Shown: positions 23,635-33,944, counted from the first letter of the stretch. The stretch is DNA of 64,000 nucleotides from Pseudomonadota bacterium (GCA_023426275.1 JAFABC010000195.1:9132-73131), one strand, 5' to 3'. Translations and numbers: made by a program. The notes: generated by a model from the sequence alone, not told the origin.

Positions 23635-25038
23635 GTGGCACATATTCTCATTGTCGATGACTCTCTTGTTTTTTGTGAGGTTACCGCCGAAGTCTTCCGT
23701 GGCATGGGGCATGTGGTGACCTGCACGCCGACGCTCAAGGAAGGCATCGAGGCACTCACGGCCCAGCCGGATATTGTTTTTCTGGACGTTGATCTGCCGG
23801 ACGGAAACGGTATCAAGGCCATGCCTTGTTTTTTAAGACAGCCCATTGCGCCGGAGATCATCGTCATTACCGCTTATGCCGATCCTGAGGCGGCGGCCGA
23901 GGCCATGGATGCCGGTGCCTGGGATTATGTGGAAAAGGAATCCTCCCTTGAGACCTTGCGGCATACGTTGCAGGTCGCCGTCCGCTACCGTGTGGAACGG
24001 CGCGAGGAACATGCCGTTGCCGAATTCAACCGCTCCGGTATCATTGGGGAAAGTCCGCGTCTTGTGGCCTGCTTGAAGCGTGTGGTCAGCGCGGCGGCCA
24101 CCAATGCCTCGATTCTGCTGACCGGTGAGACCGGGACCGGCAAGGAGCTTTTCGCGCGGATCGTCCATCGCAACAGTCCGCGCCGCAAAGGGCCGTTTGT
24201 CGTGCTCGACGGCAGCGCCGTACCGGCTCCCCTGTCGGAATCCATCTTCTTCGGCCACGTCAAAGGGGCATTCACCGGAGCGCTCAAGACGACGCCGGGG
24301 CTGCTTGGACAAGCCATGGGCGGGACGCTGTTTCTGGATGAGGTCGGCGAACTGCCCCTGGATATTCAAAAACGGCTGTTGCGCGTGCTGCAGGAGCGAC
24401 GTTTCCGCCCGGTCGGCGGGGTCGCCGAAGTGGAAAGCGATTTCCGGCTGGTGGCCGCGACCAATCGGGATCTCGCCGGCATGGTCGCCGCCGGGGAATT
24501 CAGGAGTGATCTCCTTTACCGCCTCAATATCGTGGAAATTCGGCTCCCCGCGTTGCGGGAACGCCTGGCCGACATTCCGCTCCTCACGGACTACATCCTG
24601 GGGAGCAGGAAAGGGCGTACGCCTGTCGCCTCCGCCGAATTCCTGGAAGCCTTGGCCTGCTACGATTGGCCAGGGAACGTGCGGGAGCTGATCAACGCCC
24701 TGGAAGCGGCAGTGATCAGTTCCGAAGGAACAAAGACGCTCTATCCCAAGTACCTGCCAAGTCACATACGCCAACAACTGGCGCGGCGCGCCGTATCGTC
24801 CCGGCATCCTCAATCGCGCACGGCCAAGGCTTGCGAGCATGACGTGTCTTTCCGCACCTGGAAGGAAGAACGGAATGCGGCCATCGAGGCTACGGCGAAA
24901 AAATATTTCATCGAACTTCTGCGTCATGTCTCCGGCGATATCGGATTGGCCTGTCAGCATTCGGCCTTAAGCCACCAGCACTTCTACGCCACCTTAAAGA
25001 AATACAATATCAAACCGGGAATGTGGCGGGAAAGCTGA
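23635..25038 (+). CDS. Sigma-54-dependent response regulator (NtrC family)
   Basis: Protein of 467 residues. The receiver domain at 1-120 has acidic Asp8/Asp9, phospho-acceptor Asp51 (VFLDVDLPDG), Thr80 and Lys102. The AAA+ domain has Walker A GETGTGKE at 165-172, an intact sigma-54-contacting GAFTGA at 212-217, Walker B GGTLFLDE, and YDWPGNVREL. The C-terminal region has weak HTH similarity. GTG 23635 is chosen because AAGGAAG precedes it and the receiver starts there at once. It is divergent from the kinase/chemoreceptor operon, so it is the likely output regulator of the hybrid kinase at 16548-19844 and perhaps of that operon itself. Confidence 0.92.
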   Translation: MAHILIVDDSLVFCEVTAEVFRGMGHVVTCTPTLKEGIEALTAQPDIVFLDVDLPDGNGIKAMPCFLRQPIAPEIIVITAYADPEAAAEAMDAGAWDYVEKESSLETLRHTLQVAVRYRVERREEHAVAEFNRSGIIGESPRLVACLKRVVSAAATNASILLTGETGTGKELFARIVHRNSPRRKGPFVVLDGSAVPAPLSESIFFGHVKGAFTGALKTTPGLLGQAMGGTLFLDEVGELPLDIQKRLLRVLQERRFRPVGGVAEVESDFRLVAATNRDLAGMVAAGEFRSDLLYRLNIVEIRLPALRERLADIPLLTDYILGSRKGRTPVASAEFLEALACYDWPGNVRELINALEAAVISSEGTKTLYPKYLPSHIRQQLARRAVSSRHPQSRTAKACEHDVSFRTWKEERNAAIEATAKKYFIELLRHVSGDIGLACQHSALSHQHFYATLKKYNIKPGMWRES

Positions 25039-25058
25039 AGAGCAATGGAGCATTGGAA

Positions 25059-25394
25059 ATGCGAAACGATGTCAAGCAAGTCGCGAACACGTTTCTTTTG
25101 GAGACATACAACTTTAATGAAGAGACAAGAACCCGGCTTATTGAAAAAGCAACCACGGAAATTCTGAAAAATTGTCAGCAGTTGCTTTTTGCCATCTCGT
25201 CAGGAGAAGGCGCCGCTCCCTCAAAGTGCGCGCATAGGCTGAAAAGCAATCTGAATGCCCTGGGACTAGTTGACCTGGCTGAAGAGGCAAAAAATATAGA
25301 ACTCAATAACTTTTGTAGCGATAAGGCCTTGCTTTGTACGGTCACCAGTTTGTGTAACAAGATTACAGACAAATTCTGCAACATCCCCCAGTAG
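25059..25394 (+). CDS. Stand-alone Hpt phosphotransfer protein
   Basis: Small all-helical protein of 111 residues. The sequence CAHRLKSNLNALGLVDLAEEAKNIE matches the Hpt signature AHxLK-x5-LG, with the phospho-accepting His in place. ATG 25059 is chosen because GGAG precedes it; a GTG at 25023 overlapping the response-regulator stop is possible. It lies directly downstream of the sigma-54 response regulator. Because the hybrid kinase in the divergent operon has an Hpt-like tail without His, this protein probably shuttles phosphate from that kinase's receivers to the response regulator. This is inferred from motif and context only. Confidence 0.75.
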   Translation: MRNDVKQVANTFLLETYNFNEETRTRLIEKATTEILKNCQQLLFAISSGEGAAPSKCAHRLKSNLNALGLVDLAEEAKNIELNNFCSDKALLCTVTSLCNKITDKFCNIPQ

Positions 25395-25525
25395 CTTTTC
25401 GTTTTGGGAATGCGCGCAAGCGCCTCGTGGAGCAGGGAACTGGCGGGCCGTGGATGCGCCTTACGCGGAGGCAACCCGTGCCAGCGCCGTGATGTCGAAA
25501 CTGACCCGGGACGCTCTGGAAAAAA

Positions 25526-26836
25526 CTACGGATTTAGCGGCCCGAGCGCAGGCGAACTCCCATGGGTGGGAGGCCGGCGGCGGAGGTATTTTTTACGCGC
25601 TGCGGATACCTGCCTGGAGAGGATTTCGCCTGACCAGCGCTCTTGTTGTTTGCCGTAGAGGCATGCCTCCAATGCGGCAAATTGCCGCTCGAGTTCCGGG
25701 TTGCCAAAAAGTTTCATGAATTCCGAGATGCTGTGAATGTCTCCGGAACGGCTTGCCGCACCGAACCACCGGGTCAACGCCTGCATGATTGCCGGTGCCT
25801 CATGGGACGCGGCGGCCCGCTCGAATTGTCGGAAAAGTGCTTTTTCTGTCTGTCCGTTGGCCCCTGCCAATCGCCTGTGCCTTTTGCGAAGCCGCCACGT
25901 GAGCCAAGCCGCCCCGATCACAAGCACGCACGCCACGGCCCATTGCCAGAGGGAAGGCGCGCCGGAACCGCCGGCGGCACCCTTGAGGGCGCCTGGATCC
26001 AGCGCGGGATTCGGGGCCACCCGGAACGTGGCGGGACGCAGTTTCACCTCCCGCAGGACCGCCTCGGCCGGGTTCCACCACTGTATCCGCATCTCCGGCA
26101 GGGTATACGTCCCGACCTTCTGACAGACGAGGGAGAACGTCTCCACGCGTTTCCCGATAAAATTCCCGCGTGCGGTGTCGGTACCAACCTGCGGCTGTCT
26201 GGCGTACACGGCCAGGCCGTCGCTGGACGACATCCGCAAGGGAGGCAGCGCCATGCCGGGCAGCCCGGTCGCCCGCATGGTGATGGTCCGGGTGAAGGCG
26301 TCCCCCACCGCGGCCTTGTCCGGACTGGGCTCCCATCGGTCGTCGATCTTGAGATCCAGGGCGGTCACGAGGGGGAGTTTCGGATCGGCGCCGGGCACGG
26401 CCAGGACCGTGATCTGCGCGGCAGTGGTGGACAGGGTGGCGTCCAATTGCTGGCCCGCATCCCCCTGATAGCCGAACTCCACCGGAAAGGCGGGCAGGGT
26501 CAGCGCGCCGGAGCGCAGGGGAAAAATGGAAATGGTGTACTGCTTGGAAATGTAGGAGACGCCGTCGATCGTCCTGGTGTCCAAAAGCGGGTGGGCATCG
26601 TCCACGATGATCGCCAGACCGGCATCCTTGGGCAGGTCGAAGCGCGGCACTCCGGCAAAGGAACTGGTCGTAAAAAGGGTGACATTCAGGTCCAACCGCT
26701 GGCCGACCCAGATCTTCTCCGGCTGCCGCAGTTCGCTTTGCAACAGAACCGGCTGTCCGGCCGCGAAACAGCGGGGCGTCGCCGCCAACATTACGGCCAC
26801 CAGAAGCAGGCCGGGGAGGGTGATACGCCAGCTCAT
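25526..26836 (-). CDS. batD: BatD-family membrane protein
   Basis: Protein of 436 residues. Signal peptide at the N-terminus (LLLVAVMLAATPRCFAAG), a long periplasmic beta-rich region with BatD-type repeats (PEKIWVGQRLDLNVTLFT; GDAFTRTITMRATGLPG), one membrane helix near residue 310 (WAVACVLVIGAAWLTW) and a cytoplasmic tail. It is the last gene of the MoxR-Bat operon; its start codon overlaps the stop of the TPR gene (ATGA), and AGGAGGGG precedes it. BatD proteins accompany VWA proteins and MoxR ATPases and have been linked to stress or oxygen tolerance and to assembly or folding of exported proteins. Function here unproven. Confidence 0.85.
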   Translation of the reverse strand: MSWRITLPGLLLVAVMLAATPRCFAAGQPVLLQSELRQPEKIWVGQRLDLNVTLFTTSSFAGVPRFDLPKDAGLAIIVDDAHPLLDTRTIDGVSYISKQYTISIFPLRSGALTLPAFPVEFGYQGDAGQQLDATLSTTAAQITVLAVPGADPKLPLVTALDLKIDDRWEPSPDKAAVGDAFTRTITMRATGLPGMALPPLRMSSSDGLAVYARQPQVGTDTARGNFIGKRVETFSLVCQKVGTYTLPEMRIQWWNPAEAVLREVKLRPATFRVAPNPALDPGALKGAAGGSGAPSLWQWAVACVLVIGAAWLTWRLRKRHRRLAGANGQTEKALFRQFERAAASHEAPAIMQALTRWFGAASRSGDIHSISEFMKLFGNPELERQFAALEACLYGKQQERWSGEILSRQVSAARKKYLRRRPPTHGSSPALGPLNP

Positions 26837-27504
26837 TTTTGCCCCTCCTGGTCCTGGCTTCCCGGAGCCTGCTGCGCCGCCTGGTAGGCGAATTTGGCCC
26901 GCAGGAAATCCGCCGGCCGGGTCTGCACCCGGCGCAGCCACATGGCGCGCAACTCCGCATCCGAAAGCCGCTGCCCGCCGCCGGCGACCGTCTCTTGCTG
27001 ATCCTGGGGTGCGTTGGCCGCCTGCTTGTCGAAAACGATCTTGTCCGGCGGCAGAAACCCGCCGGTGCCTTCATCCCCCTCGTTGGGGGGATGCAGCCGC
27101 TTTTCCCGCTCCCTGGCCAGTTCGAGGTTGTCGCTTGCCTCCTTCCAGCCGGGCCGCATGGCCAGGGCCTTGCGATATCCGGCCATGGCCTCGTCGTAGT
27201 TGCCCAGCATGACGAGCGCATTGGACCGGTTGTAGATCGCTGCGGCGCTGTCGTCCTGGCCGAAGGAGGCGGCCGCCTCCTTAAAGTTGCCGGCGCGGTA
27301 CAGGGCGGTTCCCCGCTGCATGGGGTCCTCGAAAAGGTCGGCGGCCTTGGCGTACGCCTGGTGGTCCATGGCCAGGCGGCCCTGCTGGTCCGGCGTGAGA
27401 AAGAGCCCCTTCGGCGACCACTTGGCCAGGGACAGGGCGACAAGCAACGAACAGACGCCGATGGCCAGTATTCCCGGCAGGATAAATTTCCGATGGCTAG
27501 TCAT
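26833..27504 (-). CDS. TPR-repeat protein of the Bat operon (BatE/BatC-like)
   Basis: Protein of 223 residues with an N-terminal membrane anchor (ILPGILAIGVCSLLVALSLA) and tetratricopeptide repeats around residues 45-135 (RGTALYRAGNFKEAAASF, then NRSNALVMLGNYDEAMAGYRKALAMRP). The C-terminal third is charged and has no clear domain. ATG 27504 overlaps the upstream VWA gene by 8 nt and its own stop overlaps the BatD start, so it is translationally coupled on both sides. TPR proteins of this operon type probably scaffold the VWA partners at the membrane. Confidence 0.8.
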   Translation of the reverse strand: MTSHRKFILPGILAIGVCSLLVALSLAKWSPKGLFLTPDQQGRLAMDHQAYAKAADLFEDPMQRGTALYRAGNFKEAAASFGQDDSAAAIYNRSNALVMLGNYDEAMAGYRKALAMRPGWKEASDNLELAREREKRLHPPNEGDEGTGGFLPPDKIVFDKQAANAPQDQQETVAGGGQRLSDAELRAMWLRRVQTRPADFLRAKFAYQAAQQAPGSQDQEGQK

Positions 27505-28462
27505 AAGTGACCATCCAGCCACGCCGGGCAAAGCACAGGGCGAGCACCAGCAATACCGGCAACAACCAGTAGCCCATATCCTGCCAGCGTTGTCCCTGAT
27601 CCTCCTTCGCGGCGGTCATGCTGGTCTTGATGCGCTGCGCCAGTTTTTCGACATCCCCGTCATCGACGGTGACGACGGTCAGATCGGCCCCGACCGTGGC
27701 GGCCGCCTTTTCCCAGGCCTCGGGATTCAGAGCCGGGGCCGGCGGACTGTCCGGCGGGACGCGCACGCCCTTGGGCGCGGCCATGGCGTAGAAGTGCACC
27801 GGGATTCCCGTCTGGCGGCGCACTTGCTCCATTTTGGCCAGTTGCGACGGCGGCAGGGAATCGGCGATGAGCAGGATCGAACCGCCAAGGCCCGCCTGTT
27901 GGAAAAGCGCGGCGGCCTGGGTCAGTGCCGCCACCGGATCATCCCCGGCGTCCGGCATGACGTCCGGGGCGAGGGCCTGGCTGAACATGTCGATGATGCC
28001 GGGATCGACGGTAAAGGGCATGACCAGATGGCTCGAACCGCTGTAGGCGATAAGCGCGGTCTTCGCGCCGGGGCGCAGCTTGAGCAGGTCATGGATTTTC
28101 TGCGTCGCCCGGATGAGGCGGGAGGGCTGGATGTCCTTGGCCGTCATCGAGGGGGTGACCTTCAGGACGATCACCAGTCCGGCGCGGTCCTGCGTAAACG
28201 GCGTGGGTTCCTTTTTCCAGGTCGGGCCGGCCACGGCGAGAATGCCGATCCCCCAGAAGGCGGCCAGCAGGGAGAGTGGAGAGCGCCCGCTCCGCCGTCT
28301 CGCGCCGACCAGCAAATGCGTCAGCAGATGCTTGGCGATAAGCGTCTGCATGCCGCGTCGGCTGTCCTTGCGCAGCGAGTACCCGATGAGCCCTGCGGCC
28401 GGCAGCAGCAACAGCAGCAGCCAGGGACGCAGGAAATGAAAATGGTGAAGCAGCTCCATCAT
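27497..28462 (-). CDS. batB: VWA-domain membrane protein with degenerate MIDAS (BatB-like)
   Basis: Protein of 321 residues: N-terminal helix (WLLLLLLPAAGLIGYSL), a second helix near 63-80, a von Willebrand A domain (about 95-290) and a C-terminal helix (WLLPVLLVLALCFA). The metal-binding DxSxS motif at the start of the VWA domain is changed to Lys101-Val-Thr103-Pro-Ser105 (IVLKVTPSM), so the key Asp is lost and normal metal binding is doubtful. The partner BatA keeps a perfect motif. The gene overlaps BatA by 4 nt and the TPR gene by 8 nt. Probably a structural partner in a VWA heteromer. Confidence 0.85.
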   Translation of the reverse strand: MMELLHHFHFLRPWLLLLLLPAAGLIGYSLRKDSRRGMQTLIAKHLLTHLLVGARRRSGRSPLSLLAAFWGIGILAVAGPTWKKEPTPFTQDRAGLVIVLKVTPSMTAKDIQPSRLIRATQKIHDLLKLRPGAKTALIAYSGSSHLVMPFTVDPGIIDMFSQALAPDVMPDAGDDPVAALTQAAALFQQAGLGGSILLIADSLPPSQLAKMEQVRRQTGIPVHFYAMAAPKGVRVPPDSPPAPALNPEAWEKAAATVGADLTVVTVDDGDVEKLAQRIKTSMTAAKEDQGQRWQDMGYWLLPVLLVLALCFARRGWMVTYD

Positions 28463-29436
28463 GGCGCGCCTCGCGTCCGGGCGATCCGTCCGGCGAGCAA
28501 GAGCATGCTGAGGACGAGCACCGCCGCCAACGGCCAGTAATACAGGTCGACCTTGGGCCGATAACTGACACTCTCGATTTGGTGCGTGCTCAACTTGTCG
28601 ATTTCTTTGTAGATGCCCTCAAGATCCTGGCCGTCGCCGGCCCAGAAGTAGGCGCCGCCCGTCATCGCGGCCACGTCCTTGAGGGTTTTGACGTCCAGTT
28701 TCTGCTCGCCAACGGCCGTCGGGTCGCCCACGGCCACGGTGTCGATGACGATGTTTTCGTCCTTGGCGATGGCGGCGGCCTTTTCCGGCTCCAGCTTGGA
28801 ACTGCTGTCGTTGCCGTCGGTGAGCAGAATAAGAAGCTTGTCCTTGACCGTGCTGTCCTTGAACATGTTGATGGCCAGACCGATGGCGTCGCCGATGGAT
28901 GTCTTGGGGCCGGCCATGCCCACCTGGGCCTCGCGCAGCAGTTCCCGGCAGGTCTCGAGGTCCTCGGTAAACGGCGCCTGGATAAAAGGCGCGGTGCCGA
29001 AAAAGATCAGGCCCACCCGGTCGCCCTTGCGCCGTTTGAGGAAGTCGTCGAGCACGCCTTTGACCGCGTCCAGCCGGGTGCTTTTCCTGCCGTCGGGGGA
29101 GGTGAAATCGTCGGTCTCCATGGAACTGGAAAGGTCCACGCCAAGGAGAATGTCCCGGGAGGGAACCTCCCTGACGACGGGCGGCTCGACCCACTGGGGT
29201 CTGGCCATGGCGGCAACCAGCAGGACCCAGCACAGGCCGGCCACGATCTGGCGCGGGAGCGGTTGTCCGCGCACAATGGCCCCGTCTCCCGGGGACTGGC
29301 CGGACAGGGCCGCCAGTTCATCGAAAAAGGGCACCAGCACCGCCGGACGTTCTTCCCGATAGGGCCGGGCGATCCACCGGAAAACCAGCGGCAGGGGGAG
29401 GAGGGCGAAAAGCCATATGTATGCGAAAACAAACAT
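28459..29436 (-). CDS. batA: VWA-domain membrane protein (BatA-like)
   Basis: Protein of 325 residues: two N-terminal hydrophobic segments (about 4-20 and 62-80), a VWA domain beginning DILLGVDLSSSMETDDF with intact DxSxS (Asp101, Ser103, Ser105), and a C-terminal helix (LYYWPLAAVLVLSMLLLAG). This is the classic BatA layout. The start lies 3 nt downstream of the DUF4381 gene and the stop overlaps BatB by 4 nt. VWA proteins of this kind are thought to be substrates or partners of the MoxR ATPase encoded at the head of the operon. Confidence 0.9.
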   Translation of the reverse strand: MFVFAYIWLFALLPLPLVFRWIARPYREERPAVLVPFFDELAALSGQSPGDGAIVRGQPLPRQIVAGLCWVLLVAAMARPQWVEPPVVREVPSRDILLGVDLSSSMETDDFTSPDGRKSTRLDAVKGVLDDFLKRRKGDRVGLIFFGTAPFIQAPFTEDLETCRELLREAQVGMAGPKTSIGDAIGLAINMFKDSTVKDKLLILLTDGNDSSSKLEPEKAAAIAKDENIVIDTVAVGDPTAVGEQKLDVKTLKDVAAMTGGAYFWAGDGQDLEGIYKEIDKLSTHQIESVSYRPKVDLYYWPLAAVLVLSMLLLAGRIARTRGAP

Positions 29437-29439
29437 GGA

Positions 29440-29988
29440 TCAGACAGCGCTCTTGGTCTCTGCAACGGTTGTTCGCGAGAGGGATGTTTCCTCGCCCGCG
29501 CGGTGGCCGGCCAGCCATGCCCGTACCGCCGTGCACAGGCTTTGGACCTGCGCCCGGCTGATGCCGTCGAGCCGCGTTTCGGGAGCATACGATCCCAGCA
29601 ACAGCAGCCTGCCGTTTTCGCCTTCGAAAAGCGGGCTGCCGCAGCAGCGATCCAGAAAATCAAGCCACGGCTGGCCGCTGAGCGATGCCGCTTGGCCGCG
29701 GCCATAGGCGGCGAGCGCCGTGCGTTTGAGGAGTTCCGACAGGCGCGGCAGCAGAAGCGGGGCGGTCCGGTCCGTGGCCAGGGCATGTTGCAGCCGCGCC
29801 AACTCGGCCAGGGCCTGCCTCCGGTAGGCATTGCGCCGCCACCGCCGGTGGAGGACAGCCGCGCCCCAGAGCAGGAAAAGCAGCACGGTCAACCCCAGCG
29901 CGTACCAGCCCGGCGCCGGCGGCAGCCAGGAGACCGGCGTCGGGACGACGATGTCGTGCAGGTCTTGGAGATCAATGGAACTTGGCAT
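29440..29988 (-). CDS. DUF4381-domain membrane protein
   Basis: Protein of 182 residues. It starts DLQDLHDIVVPTPVSWLPPAPGWYAL, the recognisable DUF4381 opening, followed by one membrane helix (LGLTVLLFLLWGAAVLH) and a basic, helical cytoplasmic domain. DUF4381 proteins occur between DUF58 and BatA genes in MoxR-Bat operons, as here. The exact role is not known; it is probably part of the membrane complex. The last 23 residues are polar and look disordered. Confidence 0.8.
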   Translation of the reverse strand: MPSSIDLQDLHDIVVPTPVSWLPPAPGWYALGLTVLLFLLWGAAVLHRRWRRNAYRRQALAELARLQHALATDRTAPLLLPRLSELLKRTALAAYGRGQAASLSGQPWLDFLDRCCGSPLFEGENGRLLLLGSYAPETRLDGISRAQVQSLCTAVRAWLAGHRAGEETSLSRTTVAETKSAV

Positions 29989-30072
29989 CTGGCATTTCCC
30001 GAATGCGTTGCAATGCGTGTTACCGGCCGCGTTTCGCGCCCCGTGCGCGCGGGCACGGGCGAGGAGCGCGCC

Positions 30073-31056
30073 TCAGCGGGATCCTTCCACGGGCACCGCC
30101 ACGGCCGGCACCGGCTTGCCGGGAGCCAGCCCGAGGGTGGAGCGCACCTGTTCGGCCACGTCGCCCACCGTGTTGATGGGGAGCACCGGAACGCCCAGCC
30201 GGTGGAGCGCGTCGGCCAGGGTGGCCAGGCGCCCCTGCAAAAATTCCGGGAAGCGTTCCTTCAATTGCCGGTCGTGGCTGTCCAGCCGGATCTGGCTTTT
30301 GCCGTCGCTTACGACCAGAAACCCTTTTTGCGGCAATTGCTGCGCCAGGGGATCGTACACCGGCGCCAGGAGCAAATCGTTGTGCCGCACGAGGGCGGTC
30401 GCATGGCGCAGGGTCGCGTCGCTCATGCCGAAAAAATCACTGATGACGCAGACAAGGTAGTCGTGCCCGGCCAGGGCCACGGCCTTTTGCAGGGCCTTGT
30501 CGAGCATGTCGGGGGCGGGCACGATTCCCCGGTCGACGCCAAGCCTGTTGTTTTGCTCCATGATGACCTGCAAAATCCGCATCACGTTTTTTTTCGACCG
30601 CTGGCACCGCACCACCTGGATGGCGTCGTCGTTGAAAATGACGGCCCCCACGCGGTCGCCGACGGCCACCACCCTCCAGGCCGCAAGCGCGGCGGCCTCG
30701 GCGGCCGTGACCGATTTCATGTTGACCTGCGAGCCGAAAAACATGGACAGGCGCTGGTCCACCACGAGCAGGACCGGCCGCTCCCGGTCCTCGGTGTAGA
30801 CCCGGACATGGGGCTGGCCGGTGCGCCGGGTCGCCTTCCAGTCCATGGAACGGATGTCGTCCCCGGGCCGGTACTGCCGCAGTTCCTCGAAATCGAGCCC
30901 CCGGCCGCGCAGCCGTGAGGCGTGCCGGCCGGCGAGCAGGCTGTGCACCGGCTGCCTGGGGAGAAAGCTGAAGCCCGCCGCCTTGTGCTGGAGGCGGACC
31001 AGTTCCTCCAGGGTGACGTAGACCCCGGGACTGTTTTCGATTTGCTTGGTCCGCAT
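30073..31056 (-). CDS. DUF58-domain protein
   Basis: Protein of 327 residues. It contains the DUF58 signature RGRGLDFEELRQYRPGDDIRSMDWKATRR (residues about 50-80) and a VWA-like fold after it (RERPVLLVVDQRLSMFFGS). It lacks the membrane helices some DUF58 proteins have, so it is probably cytoplasmic. AAGGA precedes ATG 31056. The MoxR gene ends 20 nt upstream, and an 84-nt gap leads to the DUF4381 gene. MoxR and DUF58 proteins are found together very widely and are thought to act as chaperone and adaptor. Confidence 0.9.
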   Translation of the reverse strand: MRTKQIENSPGVYVTLEELVRLQHKAAGFSFLPRQPVHSLLAGRHASRLRGRGLDFEELRQYRPGDDIRSMDWKATRRTGQPHVRVYTEDRERPVLLVVDQRLSMFFGSQVNMKSVTAAEAAALAAWRVVAVGDRVGAVIFNDDAIQVVRCQRSKKNVMRILQVIMEQNNRLGVDRGIVPAPDMLDKALQKAVALAGHDYLVCVISDFFGMSDATLRHATALVRHNDLLLAPVYDPLAQQLPQKGFLVVSDGKSQIRLDSHDRQLKERFPEFLQGRLATLADALHRLGVPVLPINTVGDVAEQVRSTLGLAPGKPVPAVAVPVEGSR

Positions 31057-31076
31057 GTCGTCCTTCCCGGCCGCTG

Positions 31077-32042
<966 letters not shown>

Positions 32043-32354
32043 GAGGTGCCCCTGGGCAATTGAACGAAAGTTGGCTCCAACAAGTCCGGCCGGGGGATAT
32101 GCATCGGCAGATGGCTGTCACAAGAAACCGTCCTTGTCCTCCGTCGGAGACAGTTACGCAAAAGCTGCTGAAAGAAGCCTCCCGGCAACAAAATGACATC
32201 GTCAGTCGCGGTGTCGGCCCTGCCGTATTGTGGAACAACCGCACAATGGAGCCGGTACTGTTATTTGGGGAAATACCGTATCCGCCAGGGCCGTTGCTGT
32301 TTCCGGAGAGCCCTCTTGGCCAGGGCAAGAGGGCTTTCCGGTTGTTGCTTTGGG
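32043..32354. other. Intergenic region between the arylsulfatase and MoxR genes
   Basis: 312 nt with no convincing gene. It holds the 10-bp hairpin at 32309-32335, just after the arylsulfatase stop, and presumably the promoter of the MoxR operon, which I cannot place with confidence. Confidence 0.5.
32309..32335 (-). terminator. Strong hairpin downstream of the arylsulfatase gene
   Basis: Perfect 10-bp stem, arms AGCCCTCTTG and CAAGAGGGCT, with a 7-base loop, starting 20 nt after the arylsulfatase stop. No clear T-run follows on the minus strand, so it may be a weak terminator or an mRNA-stabilising structure that partly insulates the MoxR operon. Confidence 0.5.
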
Positions 32355-33944
32355 CTAATGCCCTCCGGTCGTCATCTTTTCCAGTTGGAACAGCGCCTTT
32401 TTCACGCCGTCGATGGTGAAGCTTCCGGGCAGTTGCACCGGCGGATACTCCTTGAAGGTGGCCATGAACTTCCCAAGCTCATCTTGCAACGGATAGATCA
32501 GGAAGATGTGATTGAGGGTCCAGTCCCAATAGGTATTGGAGGTGATGGGCGCGCGCTCGAACGGATCGAGCCGCAGGTTGATCATGAGCGGGAAGCGCAG
32601 GTTGCGGAAATCGCGCTGCCAGATATCCAGGGTGCCGGGAGAGTCCTGCACCATGAAGTGCAGCTTGTAGTTGCCGTAGCGCACGGCCAGCAGATCGAGG
32701 TCGTCGGAGAAGTACCAAAAAATCTTGCGTCGGTCCTTGTCTTCCTGGCCGGTCAGGTAGGGAAGCTGGTTGTAGCCGTCCAGGTAGTTCTTGAAGGTCC
32801 TGCCCGCGGCGCTGTAGCCTTTCTTGAGCTCGTCGGCGATGTTGGGATCGCCGGCCGCCGCGACCAGGGTGGGGAACCAGTCCAGACCGGAAAAGATGTC
32901 GTTGGAAACCCGTCCGGCCTTGATATGCCCGGGCCAGCGGACCAGGGCCGGGACCCGGAAGCCGCCTTCCCAGCCGGAGTTCTTCTCGTTGCGGAACGGC
33001 GTCATGGCGGCGTCGGGCCAGGTGTTCATTTGCGGACCGTTGTCCGTGGTGTAGATGACGATGGTGTTGTCGGCGATGCCGAGCTTGTCGATGGTGTCCA
33101 GGATCGCGCCCACGTTCTTGTCGTGGTCGATCATGACGTCGTCATAGATGCCCTGGTTCTCGCCCGCCTGCCCGACGCTTGCCGGCTTGGCATGGGTGCG
33201 GAAGTGCATGTGGGTGTAGTTCGTCCACAGGAAAAACGGCTTCTTGGCCTTGACCTGACGTTCGATGAAATCCTGGGAGCGGGCCTGGATGTCGTCGTCG
33301 ATGGTTTCCATCCGCTTCTTGGTCAGGGGGCCGGTGTCTTCGATGCGGCCGTCGGCGAAGGAGTGGATCACGCCCCGGGGGCCGTACTTTTTCTTGAACT
33401 CGGGATTTTTCGGGTAATCGGGCAGTTCCGGCTCTTCCTCGGCGTTCAAGTGATAGAGGTTGCCGTAGAATTCATCGAAGCCGTGGTTGGTCGGCAACAT
33501 CTCGTCCCGGTCGCCCAGATGGTTCTTGCCGAACTGGGCCGTGGCGTAGCCGAGGTTTTTGAACACCTGGGCCATGGTGATGGTCGAATCCTGCAAGCCT
33601 TGCGGAGCGCCCGGCATGCCGACCTTGGACAGCCCGGTGCGCGCGATGCTCTGGCCGGTGATGAAGGTCGACCGGCCGGCGGTGCAGCTCTGCTCGGCGT
33701 AATAGTCGGTGAAAAGCAGCCCCTCGTTGGCCAGCCGGTCGATGTTGGGCGTCCTGAAACCAAGCAGCCCCTTGGAATAGGCGCTGACATCGGTGATGCC
33801 GATGTCGTCGCCGAAAATGACCACGATGTTGGGCCGTTCCGTTTGCGCCTTGGGCTTTTTCGTTTGGGCCAGGGCCGTTGTCGCCATGAGGGCCAGTGAA
33901 ATGGCCATGGCGAGCGCAAGAGTAACCTTCCTTTTTTGCATCAT
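32355..33944 (-). CDS. Secreted Cys-type arylsulfatase
   Basis: Protein of 529 residues with a Sec signal peptide (cleavage probably after residue 26, ALA-Q). The sulfatase domain starts RPNIVVIFGDDIGI, with metal-binding Asp46/Asp47, and has CTAGRSTF at residue 87. That Cys would be converted to formylglycine, and GKNHLGDRDEMLPTNHGFDEFYG is the second sulfatase signature. It hydrolyses organic sulfate esters in the periplasm. A maturing enzyme (an FGE or an anaerobic radical-SAM type) is needed but is not in the window. AAGGGGGG precedes the start. Followed by a hairpin and then the MoxR-Bat operon. Confidence 0.93.
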   Translation of the reverse strand: MMQKRKVTLALAMAISLALMATTALAQTKKPKAQTERPNIVVIFGDDIGITDVSAYSKGLLGFRTPNIDRLANEGLLFTDYYAEQSCTAGRSTFITGQSIARTGLSKVGMPGAPQGLQDSTITMAQVFKNLGYATAQFGKNHLGDRDEMLPTNHGFDEFYGNLYHLNAEEEPELPDYPKNPEFKKKYGPRGVIHSFADGRIEDTGPLTKKRMETIDDDIQARSQDFIERQVKAKKPFFLWTNYTHMHFRTHAKPASVGQAGENQGIYDDVMIDHDKNVGAILDTIDKLGIADNTIVIYTTDNGPQMNTWPDAAMTPFRNEKNSGWEGGFRVPALVRWPGHIKAGRVSNDIFSGLDWFPTLVAAAGDPNIADELKKGYSAAGRTFKNYLDGYNQLPYLTGQEDKDRRKIFWYFSDDLDLLAVRYGNYKLHFMVQDSPGTLDIWQRDFRNLRFPLMINLRLDPFERAPITSNTYWDWTLNHIFLIYPLQDELGKFMATFKEYPPVQLPGSFTIDGVKKALFQLEKMTTGGH

